A stretch of 64,000 bases of DNA, from assembly GCF_002101585.1 (NCBI RefSeq), contig NZ_LQOT01000040.1, forward strand, positions 62,001 to 126,000, written 5' to 3'. Origin of the DNA: Mycolicibacter engbaekii. Its GTDB lineage: Bacteria; Actinomycetota; Actinomycetes; Mycobacteriales; Mycobacteriaceae. Below the pieces are notes generated by a model, which saw only the letters and a program-made list of their open reading frames with translations, made no database searches and was not told the origin of the DNA. The first letter of the stretch is position 1, and every line of letters starts with the position of its first letter. The translations under genes were made by a program, and so were the position numbers. Positions 46,613-58,940 of this stretch are shown here, piece after piece.

Positions 46613-47161
46613 ATGGTGCGCGACGACACCACAACGAGCGGAAGCCGCGGCATGCCAGTCGATGCGGGCGAGGAACAGCCCCGGGGCCACAGTGGGCCAC
46701 CGGCGCACTCCAGCCGGCCCCTGCCCCAGTTCAACCGGATCGCCGCCTGGGCCGGCGGCACCGCCGCGGTGCTCGCCATCGGGCTCGGCACGGCCGCCTT
46801 GGTCCGGTCCCCCGGCGACACCTCCAGCGGGCGCCGTTCGTTCGACGCCATCACGGTGGAGTCCGCACCCACCGCGGTCCTGCCGCTGTCGGAACCGGAG
46901 CTCCTCGAACTGCTGGACCGCCGCCCCGAGTACGGCCCGCTCACCGATCCGGCGCGCCGGGCGGGCTGCCTGACCGGTCTGGGCTATCCGGCTTCCACCC
47001 CGGTGCTGGGCGCCCGCGAGATCACCATCAATGGTCGCCCTGCGGTGGTGCTGCTGCTTGCGGGTACAACACCCGGCACGATCAACGCGCTGGCGGTGGC
47101 ACCGCAATGCAGTGCGGCCGACACCGGGCTGCTGGCCGACACCACCGTGCGGCGCCCCTAG
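46613..47161 (+). CDS. RsmA-like anti-sigma-M protein lacking the anti-sigma domain
   Basis: This membrane protein of 182 residues has one helix (RIAAWAGGTAAVLAIGLGTAALV, about 42-64) and an extracytoplasmic domain matching the second half of Rv3912: PLSEPELLELLDRRPEYGPL, RRAGCLTGLGYPASTPVLGA and LAVAPQCSAADTGLLADTTV. The M. tuberculosis protein has about 254 residues with a cytoplasmic anti-sigma region of about 90 residues before the helix. Here only about 41 residues precede it, they are Gly/Pro/Ser-rich, and sigM ends 36 nt upstream in the same frame, so there is no room for the missing part. ATG 46613 is used; GTG 46616 and ATG 46652 are alternatives. Confidence 0.82.
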   Translation: MVRDDTTTSGSRGMPVDAGEEQPRGHSGPPAHSSRPLPQFNRIAAWAGGTAAVLAIGLGTAALVRSPGDTSSGRRSFDAITVESAPTAVLPLSEPELLELLDRRPEYGPLTDPARRAGCLTGLGYPASTPVLGAREITINGRPAVVLLLAGTTPGTINALAVAPQCSAADTGLLADTTVRRP

Positions 47162-47246
47162 ACCCGGCCCCAGCGGTTCGGGAACAATCGCCGCCTACGC
47201 TGACGTTGCAAGCCCGTGAAACCCGATCCCAGCGGAAAGGCCATCG

Positions 47247-48248
47247 ATGTCTGAGACACCCTCCACCCACCAGGTGATCATCATCGGCTCGGGTCCGGCC
47301 GGGTACACCGCCGCGATCTACGCCGCCCGCGCGCAGCTGGCCCCGGTGGTGTTCGAGGGCACCGCGTTCGGCGGCGCCTTGATGACCACCACCGAAGTGG
47401 AGAACTTCCCCGGCTTCCGCAACGGAATCATGGGCCCGGAGTTGATGGACGAGATGCGCGAGCAGGCCCTGCGCTTCGGCGCCGACCTGCGGATGGAGGA
47501 CATCGAGTCGGTCGATCTGGAGGGGCCGGTCAAGACCGTCGTCACCGCCGACGGCGAGACCCTGCACGCCCGGGCCGTCATCTTGGCCATGGGCGCGGCC
47601 GCCCGCTACCTCAACATCCCCGGCGAGCAGGAGCTGCTGGGCCGCGGGGTGAGCTCGTGTGCCACCTGCGACGGCTTCTTCTTCCGTGACCAGGACATCG
47701 CCGTGATCGGCGGCGGTGACTCGGCGATGGAGGAGGCCACCTTCTTGACCCGCTTCGCCCGCAGCGTGACGCTGGTGCACCGCCGCGACGAGTTCCGGGC
47801 CTCGAAGATCATGCTCGCCCGGGCCCGCGAGAACGACAAGATCCGATTCCTGACCAACAGCGTTCCGGTCGCGGTGGAAGGCGAGCAGACCGTGACCGGC
47901 CTGCGGGTGCGCGACACCCTCAGCGGTGCGGAGACCACCCTGCCGGTGACCGGTGTGTTCGTCGCGATCGGCCACGACCCCCGCTCGGCGCTGGTGCGTG
48001 ACACCGTTGAGCTGGACGCGGACGGCTACGTGCTGGTCCAGCAGCCCGGCACGCGCACCTCGGTGGAGGGCGTGTTCGCGGCCGGCGATCTGGTGGACCG
48101 CACCTACCGGCAGGCGATCACCGCCGCCGGAACGGGCTGCGCGGCCGCCATCGACGCCGAACGCTGGCTGGCAGAATCGCATGACGACACCGACGCAGCA
48201 GATGCCCACGACACCGGTACCGAGACCCTGACGGGAGCACCACGATGA
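47247..48248 (+). CDS. trxB2: Thioredoxin reductase
   Basis: This NADPH- and FAD-dependent enzyme of 333 residues reduces thioredoxin. The FAD loop is [15 protein letters not shown], the redox-active pair is Cys138 and Cys141 in [11 protein letters not shown], the NADPH loop is [10 protein letters not shown] with [10 protein letters not shown], and the C-terminal FAD motif is [22 protein letters not shown]. The C-terminus is extended by an Asp/Thr-rich tail. The stop overlaps trxC as ATGA, giving a coupled reductase-thioredoxin pair. A ribosome-binding GGAAAGG lies about 7 nt before the ATG. Confidence 0.97.
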   Translation: MSETPSTHQVIIIGSGPAGYTAAIYAARAQLAPVVFEGTAFGGALMTTTEVENFPGFRNGIMGPELMDEMREQALRFGADLRMEDIESVDLEGPVKTVVTADGETLHARAVILAMGAAARYLNIPGEQELLGRGVSSCATCDGFFFRDQDIAVIGGGDSAMEEATFLTRFARSVTLVHRRDEFRASKIMLARARENDKIRFLTNSVPVAVEGEQTVTGLRVRDTLSGAETTLPVTGVFVAIGHDPRSALVRDTVELDADGYVLVQQPGTRTSVEGVFAAGDLVDRTYRQAITAAGTGCAAAIDAERWLAESHDDTDAADAHDTGTETLTGAPR

Positions 48249-48574
48249 CCGACCACAGCACGGTAACCGTCTCCGACGCCACCTTCGCCGCCGATGTGCT
48301 GGCCAGCACCACACCGGTGCTGGTGGACTTCTGGGCGACCTGGTGCGGTCCCTGCAAGATGGTGGCCCCGGTGCTCGAGGAGATCGCCGCCGAGCAGGCC
48401 GGCCAGCTCACCGTCGCCAAACTCGACGTGGACGCCAACCCCAACACCGCGCGGGACTTCAACGTGGTGTCGATCCCCACCCTGATCCTGTTCAAGGACG
48501 GCCAGCCGGTGAAGCGGATCGTCGGCGCCAAGGGCAAGGCCGCCCTGCTGCGGGAGCTCGCCGACGCCACATAG
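48245..48574 (+). CDS. trxC: Thioredoxin
   Basis: This thioredoxin of 109 residues has the active site WCGPC (Cys34, Cys37) in [24 protein letters not shown]. The cis-proline lies in [14 protein letters not shown]. It carries electrons from TrxB2 to ribonucleotide reductase and other targets. It is translationally coupled to trxB2 by a 4-nt overlap and is followed by a 167-nt gap before cwlM. Confidence 0.97.
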   Translation: MTDHSTVTVSDATFAADVLASTTPVLVDFWATWCGPCKMVAPVLEEIAAEQAGQLTVAKLDVDANPNTARDFNVVSIPTLILFKDGQPVKRIVGAKGKAALLRELADAT

Positions 48575-48741
48575 CGACGTCGGGCACTGTCCGGCCGGCT
48601 TGTGAGGCTGCGCTCTGTAGGCCCGTTTGTGGCCGCTCCGTTTTCGAAATTTGCCCTGGGATCTGAGACAATTCTGGCTAACCTGCTGGCAACATCAGCG
48701 GCGGCTCCAGTGCCAACAGCGACAACCGGAGGGTCTCAGTA

Positions 48742-49962
48742 ATGTCGGGTCGGCATCGCGGCGCCCAGGAGGGCCTGCGTCGTGGCGACCGTAGCGGCGC
48801 GGTGGTGGAGATCCGGGCGGCGCTTGCCGCCCTGGGCCTGGTGGACAGCCCCGACGCGGACCTGAGCACCGGCAAGCACGTGGCGCTCGACGTCTTCGAC
48901 GCCGAACTCGACCAGGCGGTGCGGGCCTTCCAGCAACAGCGCGGTCTGCTTGTCGACGGGGTGATCGGCGAGGCCACCTACCGGGCACTCAAAGAAGCGT
49001 CCTACCGCCTGGGCGCACGCATTCTCAATCACCAGTTCGGGGCTCCGATGTACGGCGACGATGTCGCCACGCTGCAGGCCCGGCTGCAGGATCTGGGTTT
49101 CTACACCGGTCTGGTGGACGGCTATTTCGGCATCCAGACCCACAACGCCCTGATGTCCTACCAGCGTGAGTACGGCCTGTACGCCGACGGCATCTGCGGG
49201 CCGGAGACGTTGCGCTCCTTGAACTTCCTGGCTTCCCGGGTGAGTGGCGGTTCGCCGCACGCGATCCGGGAAGAGGAACTGGTGCGACGCTCGGGCCCCC
49301 GGCTTTCCGGGAAGCGGATCGTGATCGACCCGGGCCGCGGCGGCCGGGACCACGGGCTGATCACCCAGACGCCGTCGGGTCCGATCAGTGAAGCAGACAT
49401 CTTGTGGGACTTGGCAAGTCGTTTGGAAGGCCGGATGACGGCCATCGGGATGGACACTTTCCTGTCCCGCCCCAGTGGCCGCAATCCCTCCGACGCCGAG
49501 CGCGCAGCCACCGCCAACGCCGTGGGCGCCGACCTCATGATCAGTCTGCGCTGTGGCACCCACGTCAGCCCGGCGGCCAACGGGGTGGCGTCTTTCCACT
49601 TCGGCAACTCGCATGGTTCGGTGTCCACCATCGGCCGTAACCTTGCCGACTTCATTCAGCGAGAGATCGTGGCCCGCACCGGGTTACAAGACTGCCGCGC
49701 GCACGGCCGGACATGGGACCTGCTGCGGCTGACCCGGATGCCCACCGTCGAGGTGGACGTCGGCTACATCACCAGCCCGGGTGATCGCGCCATGCTGGCC
49801 TCCCCCGCCACCCGCGACGCCATCGCCGAAGGCATCCTGGCCGCGGTCAAGCGGCTGTATCTACTCGGCAAGAACGACCGGCCCACCGGAACCTTCACCT
49901 TCGCCGAGTTGCTGGCCCACGAGCTGTCGGTGGAGCGGACCGGCCAACTCGGCGGTTCCTGA
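48742..49962 (+). CDS. cwlM: CwlM, amidase-like regulator of peptidoglycan precursor synthesis
   Basis: This protein of 406 residues has two peptidoglycan-binding type modules (about 20-85 and 104-165) and an amidase_3 fold (about 192-370). No signal peptide is present, so it is cytoplasmic. The amidase zinc motif reads IDPGRGGRDHG, with Arg199 where His is expected. ISLRCGTH has Arg270 in place of the second His, and VEVDVGY has Asp in place of the catalytic Glu. This fits the known CwlM, which in mycobacteria is not an active amidase but, when phosphorylated by PknB, activates MurA. The C-terminal NDRPTGTFTFAEL holds candidate phospho-Thr residues. GGAGGG about 9 nt before the ATG is its ribosome-binding site. 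Confidence 0.96.
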   Translation: MSGRHRGAQEGLRRGDRSGAVVEIRAALAALGLVDSPDADLSTGKHVALDVFDAELDQAVRAFQQQRGLLVDGVIGEATYRALKEASYRLGARILNHQFGAPMYGDDVATLQARLQDLGFYTGLVDGYFGIQTHNALMSYQREYGLYADGICGPETLRSLNFLASRVSGGSPHAIREEELVRRSGPRLSGKRIVIDPGRGGRDHGLITQTPSGPISEADILWDLASRLEGRMTAIGMDTFLSRPSGRNPSDAERAATANAVGADLMISLRCGTHVSPAANGVASFHFGNSHGSVSTIGRNLADFIQREIVARTGLQDCRAHGRTWDLLRLTRMPTVEVDVGYITSPGDRAMLASPATRDAIAEGILAAVKRLYLLGKNDRPTGTFTFAELLAHELSVERTGQLGGS

Positions 49963-49963
49963 C

Positions 49964-50701
49964 CTAAACCGCACTCCCCGACGCCGGCGCACACGCACCG
50001 ATCGGTGCCTCGAGCCGCGCGCTTTCCAGCAACCGCTCGAGCGCGGCTTCCACTTCCGCCTTCCAACCCAGGCCCTTGTCGAGTTCCAAGCGCAACCGGG
50101 GAAAGTACCGGTGCGGCGCCACCACGGTGAAGCCGACGTCGGTCAGGAACTCCGCGGCGATGATGCAGTGTTCGACGGAGCAGTCGCCGACCGCTTCGAG
50201 CACCGGCGCCACGTCGGGCGGTGCGCTCGCGGTGTCCAGCAGCTCCGAGGCCTCCGGTGTCCGGCCGAAGGCCTCCAGTGCGCGGACCCCTCGGCGCATC
50301 AGCTCCTCGACCACCCGGGAGATCAGTTCCCGCGGCAGCCCGTCGGCCAGCGGAGCCGGATCGACCCCGATCGATGTCAGGAGCACCGCGTCGGCGGAAA
50401 CCGGCCCGGTGGGAAACCGGTGCGCCCGCGGGACGGCGCGCGGGGGCGCGTAGAGCGCGTAGCCCAGACATGGCGGGTCCGCGATGCCGCGGGCGGCGGC
50501 CGAGGGGGTGGCCACCTGGCCGCAGGTCCCCCACTCCAGCATCACCATCGACAGCCAGGCTTCCTTCTCGAACTCCGGGTCCGACAGGTGCTCGTCGCCG
50601 CGGAGGGTCGCCGGATCCACCTCCCAGAAGACGCAGCGCCGTGCGTGCTTGGGAAGCTGCTCGAAACCCTCCAGCTTCAGGGGTGCGATTCGGACAGACA
50701 C
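49964..50701 (-). CDS. Conserved GNAT-like protein (Rv3916c-like)
   Basis: This soluble protein of 245 residues begins MSVRIAPLKLEGFEQLPKHARRCVFWEVDP. It contains EFEKEAWLSMVMLEWGTCGQVA and LGYALYAPPRAVPRAHRFPTGPVSADAVLLTSIGV, in the style of a GNAT acetyltransferase with the CoA-binding part in DGLPRELISRVVEELMRRGVRALEAFG. The position between cwlM and parB matches Rv3916c. The 3' end is 1 nt from the convergent cwlM stop. No substrate is known to me, and the GNAT assignment is moderate. Confidence 0.85.
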   Translation of the reverse strand: MSVRIAPLKLEGFEQLPKHARRCVFWEVDPATLRGDEHLSDPEFEKEAWLSMVMLEWGTCGQVATPSAAARGIADPPCLGYALYAPPRAVPRAHRFPTGPVSADAVLLTSIGVDPAPLADGLPRELISRVVEELMRRGVRALEAFGRTPEASELLDTASAPPDVAPVLEAVGDCSVEHCIIAAEFLTDVGFTVVAPHRYFPRLRLELDKGLGWKAEVEAALERLLESARLEAPIGACAPASGSAV

Positions 50702-50873
50702 TGGACTCCCGGTCTCAACCCGCGCTGTCGCCCACGACAGCCCTTTAAGGATAGGAGGGACGAGCCGCCGGATGCCACCCTCGGTGCCATTTGGCGGGCC
50801 GACCCCTGGAAAAATCGAAAGCTACTGTCGTTCAACATCATTGGAAGCCACCTCGGTTCCGGGATCGCCGTAC

Positions 50874-50886
50874 CGTCACAGTGACG
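50874..50886. promoter_or_regulatory. Palindrome upstream of the Rv3916c-like gene
   Basis: CGTCAC-A-GTGACG is a perfect 6-bp-arm inverted repeat in the 224-nt gap between parB and the Rv3916c-like gene. It could be an operator for a dimeric regulator. No regulator is assigned and it may be chance. Confidence 0.3.
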
Positions 50887-50925
50887 TAACGGCCCGGTAG
50901 CCCTGGACGTTGGCTGATCACGGCC

Positions 50926-51924
50926 TTAAGAGGTTTTCCGGTCCATCATCTCGACGATGCGCTGCAAGTCGTCGACCGACCCGAATTCGACCACAATCTT
51001 GCCCTTGCGCTTGCCCAGACTGACCATCACCCGGGTGTCGAAGGTCGTCGACAGCCGCTCGGCGATGTCCTGCAGGCCGGGCATCTGGATCGGCTTGCGC
51101 CGCGGCGCGACCGGGTTCGCGGGTCCCGCACGGTTGGCCAGGGTGACGGCCTCCTCGGTGGCGCGCACCGACAGCCCCTCGGCCACGATCCTCGCCGCGA
51201 GCTCCTCCTGCGCCTCGGCTCCCCCCTCCAGGGAGAGCAGCGCCCGCGCGTGCCCGGCTGACAGCACCCCGGCGGCGACTCTGCGCTGCACCGCGATGGG
51301 CAGCCGCAGCAGCCGGATCATGTTCGTCACCAAGGGACGAGAGCGTCCGATGCGGGTCGCCAACTCGTCGTGGGTGACCCCGAACTCGTCCAGCAATTGC
51401 TGGTAGGCCGCCGCCTCTTCCAAGGGGTTGAGCTGAACGCGGTGGATGTTCTCCAGCAGCGCGTCGCGCAGGAGGTTGTCGTCCTCGGTCTCCCGCACGA
51501 TCGCGGGGATGGTTTCCAGGCCGGCCTGTTGCGACGCCCGCCAGCGCCGCTCCCCCATCACCAACTGGTAGCGCGACGAGCCCGGTATCTCCCGCACCAC
51601 GATCGGCTGCATCAGGCCGAATTCGCGGATGGAATGCACCAGTTCCGCAAGCGCCTCGTCGTCGAACACCTGCCGGGGCTGGCGCGGGTTGGGCTCGATG
51701 TCGGCCGGCCTGATCTCCCGGTAGACCGCCCCCACATCCGGCGCGGCCGCCGGCGGTGCGGTGCCCAGGCCGCCAAGCACGACGTCGGCAGCCGCATCGC
51801 CCATACGCGGACCCAGGCCCGCCGCCCGGTCCCCCGGTGCGTCGCTGCCCTCGCCCGGCCCCGTCGGGATCAGCGAGGCCAGGCCGCGGCCCAGGCCGCC
51901 TTTCTTACGCGACGGTCCGGTCAT
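50926..51924 (-). CDS. parB: Chromosome partitioning protein ParB
   Basis: This protein of 332 residues binds parS and spreads with [44 protein letters not shown] is the start of the ParB domain. [14 protein letters not shown] is the CTP-binding arginine motif. The helix-turn-helix lies in [26 protein letters not shown], and a C-terminal dimerisation domain ends [11 protein letters not shown]. The N-terminus is basic, then Gly/Ala-rich, as in M. tuberculosis. It lies 69 nt after parA, in the usual order. Three parS sites lie within about 1.8 kb upstream. Confidence 0.97.
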   Translation of the reverse strand: MTGPSRKKGGLGRGLASLIPTGPGEGSDAPGDRAAGLGPRMGDAAADVVLGGLGTAPPAAAPDVGAVYREIRPADIEPNPRQPRQVFDDEALAELVHSIREFGLMQPIVVREIPGSSRYQLVMGERRWRASQQAGLETIPAIVRETEDDNLLRDALLENIHRVQLNPLEEAAAYQQLLDEFGVTHDELATRIGRSRPLVTNMIRLLRLPIAVQRRVAAGVLSAGHARALLSLEGGAEAQEELAARIVAEGLSVRATEEAVTLANRAGPANPVAPRRKPIQMPGLQDIAERLSTTFDTRVMVSLGKRKGKIVVEFGSVDDLQRIVEMMDRKTS

Positions 51925-51993
51925 CGGTGGCGCTCCTCCCTCTCCCTGTGCCCACGGTGGCTGACTTCTTGGCGGCTCGGGCCGCTGGGCGGG

Positions 51994-54337
<2,344 letters not shown>

Positions 54338-54393
54338 CTCGTCTCCCTCCGTGTCCGGCGGCTCATCTGCACCGGTTGGCTTGTTGCGGCGGT

Positions 54394-55482
54394 TTACCGC
54401 TTGCGTTTCTTCGGCTTGGCACCTGCGCCGGGACGTCCGCCCCGCGCGGCGGGGCGGCCCGGGTTGCGTTTCACCGCATCCGCGCCCCCACCGGCTTTCG
54501 GCTCGGGCGCATCGGACTCAGGCGCTTCGGCTTCAAGGGCATCGGCTGTTGCCGCCCGGGCCGCCCGCTTGGGCTTGGCTCCGGGAGCCGGAGCGTTGGC
54601 GGCACGGCGGCGCAGCGCCTCTTCCTTCTTGGCCTCGTCTTCCTTGGCGATCAACCCGAAGACGTAGTGCTGCTGAGCGAAGGTCCAGATGTTGTTGGAG
54701 AACCAGTACAGGATGATCGCCAGGGGCAGGAACGGGCCGCCGACCACCACGCCGAGCGGGAACACGTACAGCGCCAGCTTGTTCATCATCGCGGTCTGCG
54801 GGTTCGCCGCGGCTTCCGGACTCTGCCGTGCCACCGAGGCCCGGCTGTTGAAGTAGGTGGCGATGCCGGCCGCGAGCATGATCGGCACCCCGACGGCGAT
54901 CACCGACACCCGGTTGAATTCGGCGAAGGCGTCCAGGCCGGTCCGCTGAATCATCGTCGCGCCCAGCGGTGCCCCGAACAGGTTTGCGTCCAGGAAGTTG
55001 CCCACGTCCTCGGCGCTGAAGAAGTAGTTGCCCAGCTGACGGTTCAGATCCGGCGACAGGCCGAGCTGGCCGATCCCGGTGCTGGTGCGGTTGAACGACC
55101 GCAGCACATGGAACAGGCCCAGGAACACCGGCACCTGAGCCAGCATCGGCAGGCAACCCAGGATGGGGTTGAAGCCGTGCTCACGCTGCAGCTTCTGCAT
55201 CTCCAGCGCCATCTTCTGGCGGTCCTTGCCGTACTTCTTCTGCAAGGCCTTGATCTGGGGTTGCAGCTCCTGCATCTGCCGGGTGGTCCGGATCTGCTTG
55301 ACGAACGGCTTGTACAGCAGGGCCCGCAGCGTGAACACCAGGAACACCACCGACAGGGCCCAGGTGAAGAAGTTCGCCGGCCCCAGCAGAAGGCTAAAAG
55401 CCTTGTACCACAACCACATAATGCCCGACACCGGGTAGTAAACGTAGTCCAGGCTGCCCGGATCAAAGGACACCGTATTCAC
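54394..55482 (-). CDS. yidC: Membrane protein insertase YidC
   Basis: This protein of 362 residues has about five hydrophobic segments, including [59 protein letters not shown] and [22 protein letters not shown]. The coiled region [31 protein letters not shown] and the basic Ala/Lys/Pro-rich tail are typical of actinobacterial YidC. It inserts membrane proteins alone or with SecYEG. The start overlaps the end of yidD by 20 nt. Confidence 0.96.
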   Translation of the reverse strand: MNTVSFDPGSLDYVYYPVSGIMWLWYKAFSLLLGPANFFTWALSVVFLVFTLRALLYKPFVKQIRTTRQMQELQPQIKALQKKYGKDRQKMALEMQKLQREHGFNPILGCLPMLAQVPVFLGLFHVLRSFNRTSTGIGQLGLSPDLNRQLGNYFFSAEDVGNFLDANLFGAPLGATMIQRTGLDAFAEFNRVSVIAVGVPIMLAAGIATYFNSRASVARQSPEAAANPQTAMMNKLALYVFPLGVVVGGPFLPLAIILYWFSNNIWTFAQQHYVFGLIAKEDEAKKEEALRRRAANAPAPGAKPKRAARAATADALEAEAPESDAPEPKAGGGADAVKRNPGRPAARGGRPGAGAKPKKRKR

Positions 55483-55777
55483 CCTCCGCTCGTTCTTGAG
55501 AGGCGTTCTCGCCAGGGCAGCAGCCCTCGCCAGCGCCCTGGGAGCGCTCGGGAATAGGGTCCCAACCGCCTTGATGCCACGGCCCGCACTTGGCCAGCCG
55601 TACCACTGCCAACCAGCTTCCCCGAATCAGCCCATATTCGCTCAGGGCGTCCACCGCATATTGGCTGCAGGTCGGCATGAATCGGCAGCTCGGCAGACGC
55701 AGCGGGGAGACCATGTTGCGGTACAGCTGGATGAGGAAGATCAGTCCGCGCACCGGCGCCACCGCGATCCCGTGCAT
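55463..55777 (-). CDS. yidD: Membrane protein insertion efficiency factor YidD
   Basis: This protein of 104 residues has the YidD core [40 protein letters not shown], then [25 protein letters not shown] with the conserved cysteines. It helps YidC insert proteins into the membrane. Its ATG shares one base with the rnpA stop (TGATG), and it overlaps yidC by 20 nt at the 3' end. The tail beyond the core is a variable acidic stretch. Confidence 0.95.
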   Translation of the reverse strand: MHGIAVAPVRGLIFLIQLYRNMVSPLRLPSCRFMPTCSQYAVDALSEYGLIRGSWLAVVRLAKCGPWHQGGWDPIPERSQGAGEGCCPGENASQERAEGEYGVL

Positions 55778-56160
55778 CAGCGCACCGCCCCGGCCGTCCG
55801 GCGGATCGATTGCAGGCCGGCGCGCAGCTGGGCACCCAGCGTCGCCGAAGTCGCATCCCTGCTGCCGGGCAATGCCCGGATCACCAGCCGCTCGTCGGGT
55901 TGCAGCTCTGCCAACAGCGTGCGGGCGACATGGCGCAGACGCCGCGCCACCTGGTGCCGCTCGACAGCGGACCCGACCGTCTTGGCGATGATCAAGCCCA
56001 CCTGGGGCGGAGTTGCGGTGGCGGCATCCGGCGTCGACGTCTCGGTAGGTTCGGTCCGCCGGTCATAGATCACCAGGTCGGGCTGTACTGCCCGTCGGCC
56101 ATATTTGACCGTCGCACCGAAGTCGGCCGATCGTCTCATCCGGTGTTGAGCCGGGAGCAC
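55777..56160 (-). CDS. rnpA: Ribonuclease P protein component
   Basis: This protein of 127 residues is the protein subunit of RNase P, which matures tRNA 5' ends. The start [23 protein letters not shown] and the RNA-binding RNR-type motif region ([22 protein letters not shown], with [10 protein letters not shown]) match the family. In many species that motif is RNRVKRRLR. It lies 17 nt after rpmH in the usual rpmH-rnpA-yidD-yidC-jag order. Confidence 0.95.
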   Translation of the reverse strand: MLPAQHRMRRSADFGATVKYGRRAVQPDLVIYDRRTEPTETSTPDAATATPPQVGLIIAKTVGSAVERHQVARRLRHVARTLLAELQPDERLVIRALPGSRDATSATLGAQLRAGLQSIRRTAGAVR

Positions 56161-56177
56161 CGCCGAACTGCCTGTGC

Positions 56178-56321
56178 TCAGGCAGTCAGCGAGCTACGGC
56201 CCTTGCGACGCCGGGCGGTGACGATGGCCCGGCCGGCACGGGTCCGCATCCGCAGGCGGAACCCGTGGACACGGGCCCGACGACGGTTGTTGGGCTGGAA
56301 GGTCCGCTTGCCCTTGGCCAC
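56178..56321 (-). CDS. rpmH: 50S ribosomal protein L34
   Basis: This protein of 47 residues reads [20 protein letters not shown], then [21 protein letters not shown], the universal L34 pattern. The start is GTG 56321, with AAGGAGAG about 8 nt upstream. Longer open frames reaching 56573 run into the dnaA promoter region and are not real. Divergent from dnaA, as in other actinobacteria. Confidence 0.97.
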   Translation of the reverse strand: MAKGKRTFQPNNRRRARVHGFRLRMRTRAGRAIVTARRRKGRSSLTA

Positions 56322-56939
56322 GGCACACTCTCCTTGTTGCGTCTTGCGTCGCGCCTGCCCGACACACCGGAATCCCGTTGTGCCTGCCGCACGCGACGCA
56401 CTCGGTAAGCTCGGTGAACTTCTGCGTCTTGCTCGTAACCGGCGCGGGCTCCGGCCAATGGCCGATCGCTGCCGTATCGCCGACGTTCGGGCGACTGTTC
56501 GAGGGTACTGATGCTGCTTCGCCGGGTCAAACCCTGCCCTCTGGCATGCCCGGCCGCCAGATCGGCCCGACATTTAAGCGACCCAATATTCACAGTGGTC
56601 ACACGCGTATCGACTCGCCTCGCGATAGCGATTTTCCTTTGAATCATCTGACTGAAAGGAGTAGTCCTACACCCCGAAACCTGTTAACTTGCTTGCCAGC
56701 GCCGTTTCGCTTACCGGAGCGGTTTTCGACCACGAACCGAAGATCAAGAAGCGGATCACGCTTCAGATATCGCGTCTGTTGTCTGGAGTATCCGTTGCTG
56801 AGCAACCGGCCCAGGGGGCCTCACCGCGGAATGCGCACCTCATCCACATCTGTGGATAACTGTGTGGATAGCATGTCCCGGTACGGCACCCGCGCACCAC
56901 GGTGCCAACCGGACGGCGTCGAACCAGGGGGATGGGGCT
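56322..56939. promoter_or_regulatory. rpmH-dnaA divergent intergenic region
   Basis: This 618-nt gap has no gene I can support. It carries the divergent rpmH and dnaA promoters and is more AT-rich than its surroundings between about 56570 and 56800. Near the dnaA side is a cluster of DnaA-box-like 9-mers: TCATCCACA (56840-56848), TGTGGATAA (56851-56859) and TGTGGATAG (56863-56871), so autoregulation by DnaA is likely. AGGGGG about 9 nt before the dnaA TTG is its ribosome-binding site. Exact -10 elements are not assigned. Confidence 0.7.
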
Positions 56940-58406
56940 TTGAGTGAGGACCCCGGATCTGCGTTCCTCAGTCTCTGGGACGAGGTAGTAGCCGAACTCA
57001 ACGGCGACGCGCCCTCATCCAACGGTTCCGCACCGGCACTGACTCCCCAGCAGAAGGCCTGGCTCAAACTGGTCCACCCGCTGGCCATCGTCGAGGGCTT
57101 TGCGCTGCTGGCGGTTCCGAACAGTTTCGTGCAGAACGAGATCGAACGGCATCTGCGCACCCAGATCACCGACGCGCTGTGCCGGCGCCTGGGCCACGAG
57201 GTCGAACTCGGTGTTCGGATCTCGCCGCAGCCGGTCGAGGATGCGCCCGTTGCCGGATCCGACACCGGCACAGACACCCGTGCCGACGACGATGACGACG
57301 ACACCACCGACGTCGAATACGACTGGCCGAACTACTTCACCGAACGACCCAGCGACGACTCCCCGACCGCTGACGGGGCCAGCCTCAACCGGCGTTACAC
57401 CTTCGACACGTTCGTCATCGGTACCTCCAACCGCTTCGCGCACGCCGCCGCGCTGGCCATTGCCGAAGCCCCGGCCCGCGCCTACAACCCCCTGTTCATC
57501 TGGGGTGAGTCCGGGCTGGGCAAGACCCACCTGCTGCACGCGGCCGGCAACTACACCCAGCGGCTCTTCCCCGGAATGCGCGTCAAGTACGTCTCCACCG
57601 AAGAGTTCACCAACGACTTCATCAACTCGCTTCGCGACGACCGCAAGGTTGCGTTCAAGCGCAGCTACCGCGATATCGATGTGCTGCTCGTCGACGACAT
57701 CCAGTTCATCGAGGGTAAAGAAGGTATCCAGGAGGAGTTCTTCCATACCTTCAACACCCTGCACAACGCCAACAAGCAGATTGTGATCACGTCCGACCGC
57801 GCGCCCAAACAGCTCGCCACCCTCGAGGATCGGCTGCGGACCCGATTCGAATGGGGATTGATCACCGACGTTCAGCCACCGGACCTCGAGACCCGGATCG
57901 CCATTTTGCGCAAGAAGGCCCAGATGGACCGCCTTGATGTGCCCGGCGACGTGCTCGAACTCATCGCCACCAGCATCGAACGCAATATTCGCGAACTCGA
58001 AGGTGCGCTGATCCGCGTCACGGCGTTCGCCTCCCTGAACAAGACCCCGATCGACCGGGCCCTTGCCGAGATCGTGCTGCGCGACCTGATCGCCGACGCC
58101 AGCACCATGCAGATCAGCGCCGCGATCATCATGGCCGTCATCGCCGAGTACTTCGACACCTCCGTGGAGGAACTGCGCGGCCCGGGCAAAACCCGTCCCC
58201 TGGCCCAGTCGCGCCAGATCGCCATGTATCTGTGCCGCGAACTGACCGACCTGTCGCTCCCGAAGATCGGGCAGGCTTTCGGCCGCGACCACACCACCGT
58301 GATGTACGCCGAGCGCAAGATCCGCGGCGAGATGGCCGAGCGTCGTGAGGTCTTCGATCAAGTCAAAGAGCTCACCACCCGGATCCGGCAACGCGCCAAG
58401 CGCTGA
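56940..58406 (+). CDS. dnaA: Chromosomal replication initiator DnaA
   Basis: This initiator of 488 residues has domain I (about 5-90), a variable acidic domain II (about 95-150), the AAA+ domain III, and domain IV. Walker A is [13 protein letters not shown], Walker B is VLLVDDIQF, and the sensor region includes [11 protein letters not shown]. The DNA-binding signature is [19 protein letters not shown] start it at TTG 56940 ([13 protein letters not shown]), as the M. tuberculosis gene also starts with TTG. An in-frame GTG at 56862 lies inside the DnaA-box cluster and would add 26 unrelated residues. Confidence 0.97.
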   Translation: MSEDPGSAFLSLWDEVVAELNGDAPSSNGSAPALTPQQKAWLKLVHPLAIVEGFALLAVPNSFVQNEIERHLRTQITDALCRRLGHEVELGVRISPQPVEDAPVAGSDTGTDTRADDDDDDTTDVEYDWPNYFTERPSDDSPTADGASLNRRYTFDTFVIGTSNRFAHAAALAIAEAPARAYNPLFIWGESGLGKTHLLHAAGNYTQRLFPGMRVKYVSTEEFTNDFINSLRDDRKVAFKRSYRDIDVLLVDDIQFIEGKEGIQEEFFHTFNTLHNANKQIVITSDRAPKQLATLEDRLRTRFEWGLITDVQPPDLETRIAILRKKAQMDRLDVPGDVLELIATSIERNIRELEGALIRVTAFASLNKTPIDRALAEIVLRDLIADASTMQISAAIIMAVIAEYFDTSVEELRGPGKTRPLAQSRQIAMYLCRELTDLSLPKIGQAFGRDHTTVMYAERKIRGEMAERREVFDQVKELTTRIRQRAKR

Positions 58407-58940
58407 TTTGCCCGTTCTCGTCGCCTCCGCTGACAAAAAACTTTGGACCCTTCCGTACCAGCTGTCACGGTCGGAGCCTGTGGATACCTCTGCGGACAAC
58501 ATGTCCACCGTCGGCCCACTGATCCCCGGTAACTACACAACGGCGCCGTCATCCACAGTCGCGCCGCCGGCGCCGGGCGTGTCATTCACCGCTCCTCCCC
58601 AGCCCGCCGCCCCCGCCCAGCAGCGCCGATGCCACGCTGTGCCCACTATCCACAGGACTTACTACTAATACTGGGAGTTATCCCTTGTTTCTCTTTCAAA
58701 ACAGGTCGTTGGGGATTCAGTGTCGGCGGGCCTGTTCACAACGGGTGTGACATCGATGCGAGCACGTCCCTGCCGGGTGCACCAACTGTCGATGTTTAAC
58801 TTTCAAGAAGGCCCGCCAGGCTCTACGGTTGTGGCCTACCGCTCTATCGCTTCGGCATGGGGCGTTACACGGCCGCGGGTGGGAGTGTTCACCAGCCAGG
58901 CGCAAGGTAGAGCTCGATATCGGGATGACGAGAGGACGCT
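58407..58940. other. Origin of replication oriC (dnaA-dnaN intergenic)
   Basis: This 534-nt gap between dnaA and dnaN is where mycobacterial oriC lies. DnaA-box-like 9-mers, in both orientations, are TGTGGATAC (58479-58487), TCATCCACA (58549-58557), CTATCCACA (58646-58654) and CTGTTCACA (58732-58740), with weaker copies between them. An AT-rich stretch at about 58657-58705 (TTACTACTAATAC and TTTCTCTTTCAAAA) is the likely unwinding element. The promoter of dnaN probably lies in the last 150 nt. Boxes were found by eye, so the list may be incomplete. Confidence 0.88.

Noticed and set aside
56862..56939. Earlier GTG start for dnaA
   Set aside because: It lies in the DnaA-box cluster, adds residues unlike other DnaA proteins, and TTG 56940 has a ribosome-binding site.
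57015..58508. A minus-strand frame of 497 codons antisense to dnaA
   Set aside because: dnaA is unambiguous. The antisense frame has no motif and enters oriC.
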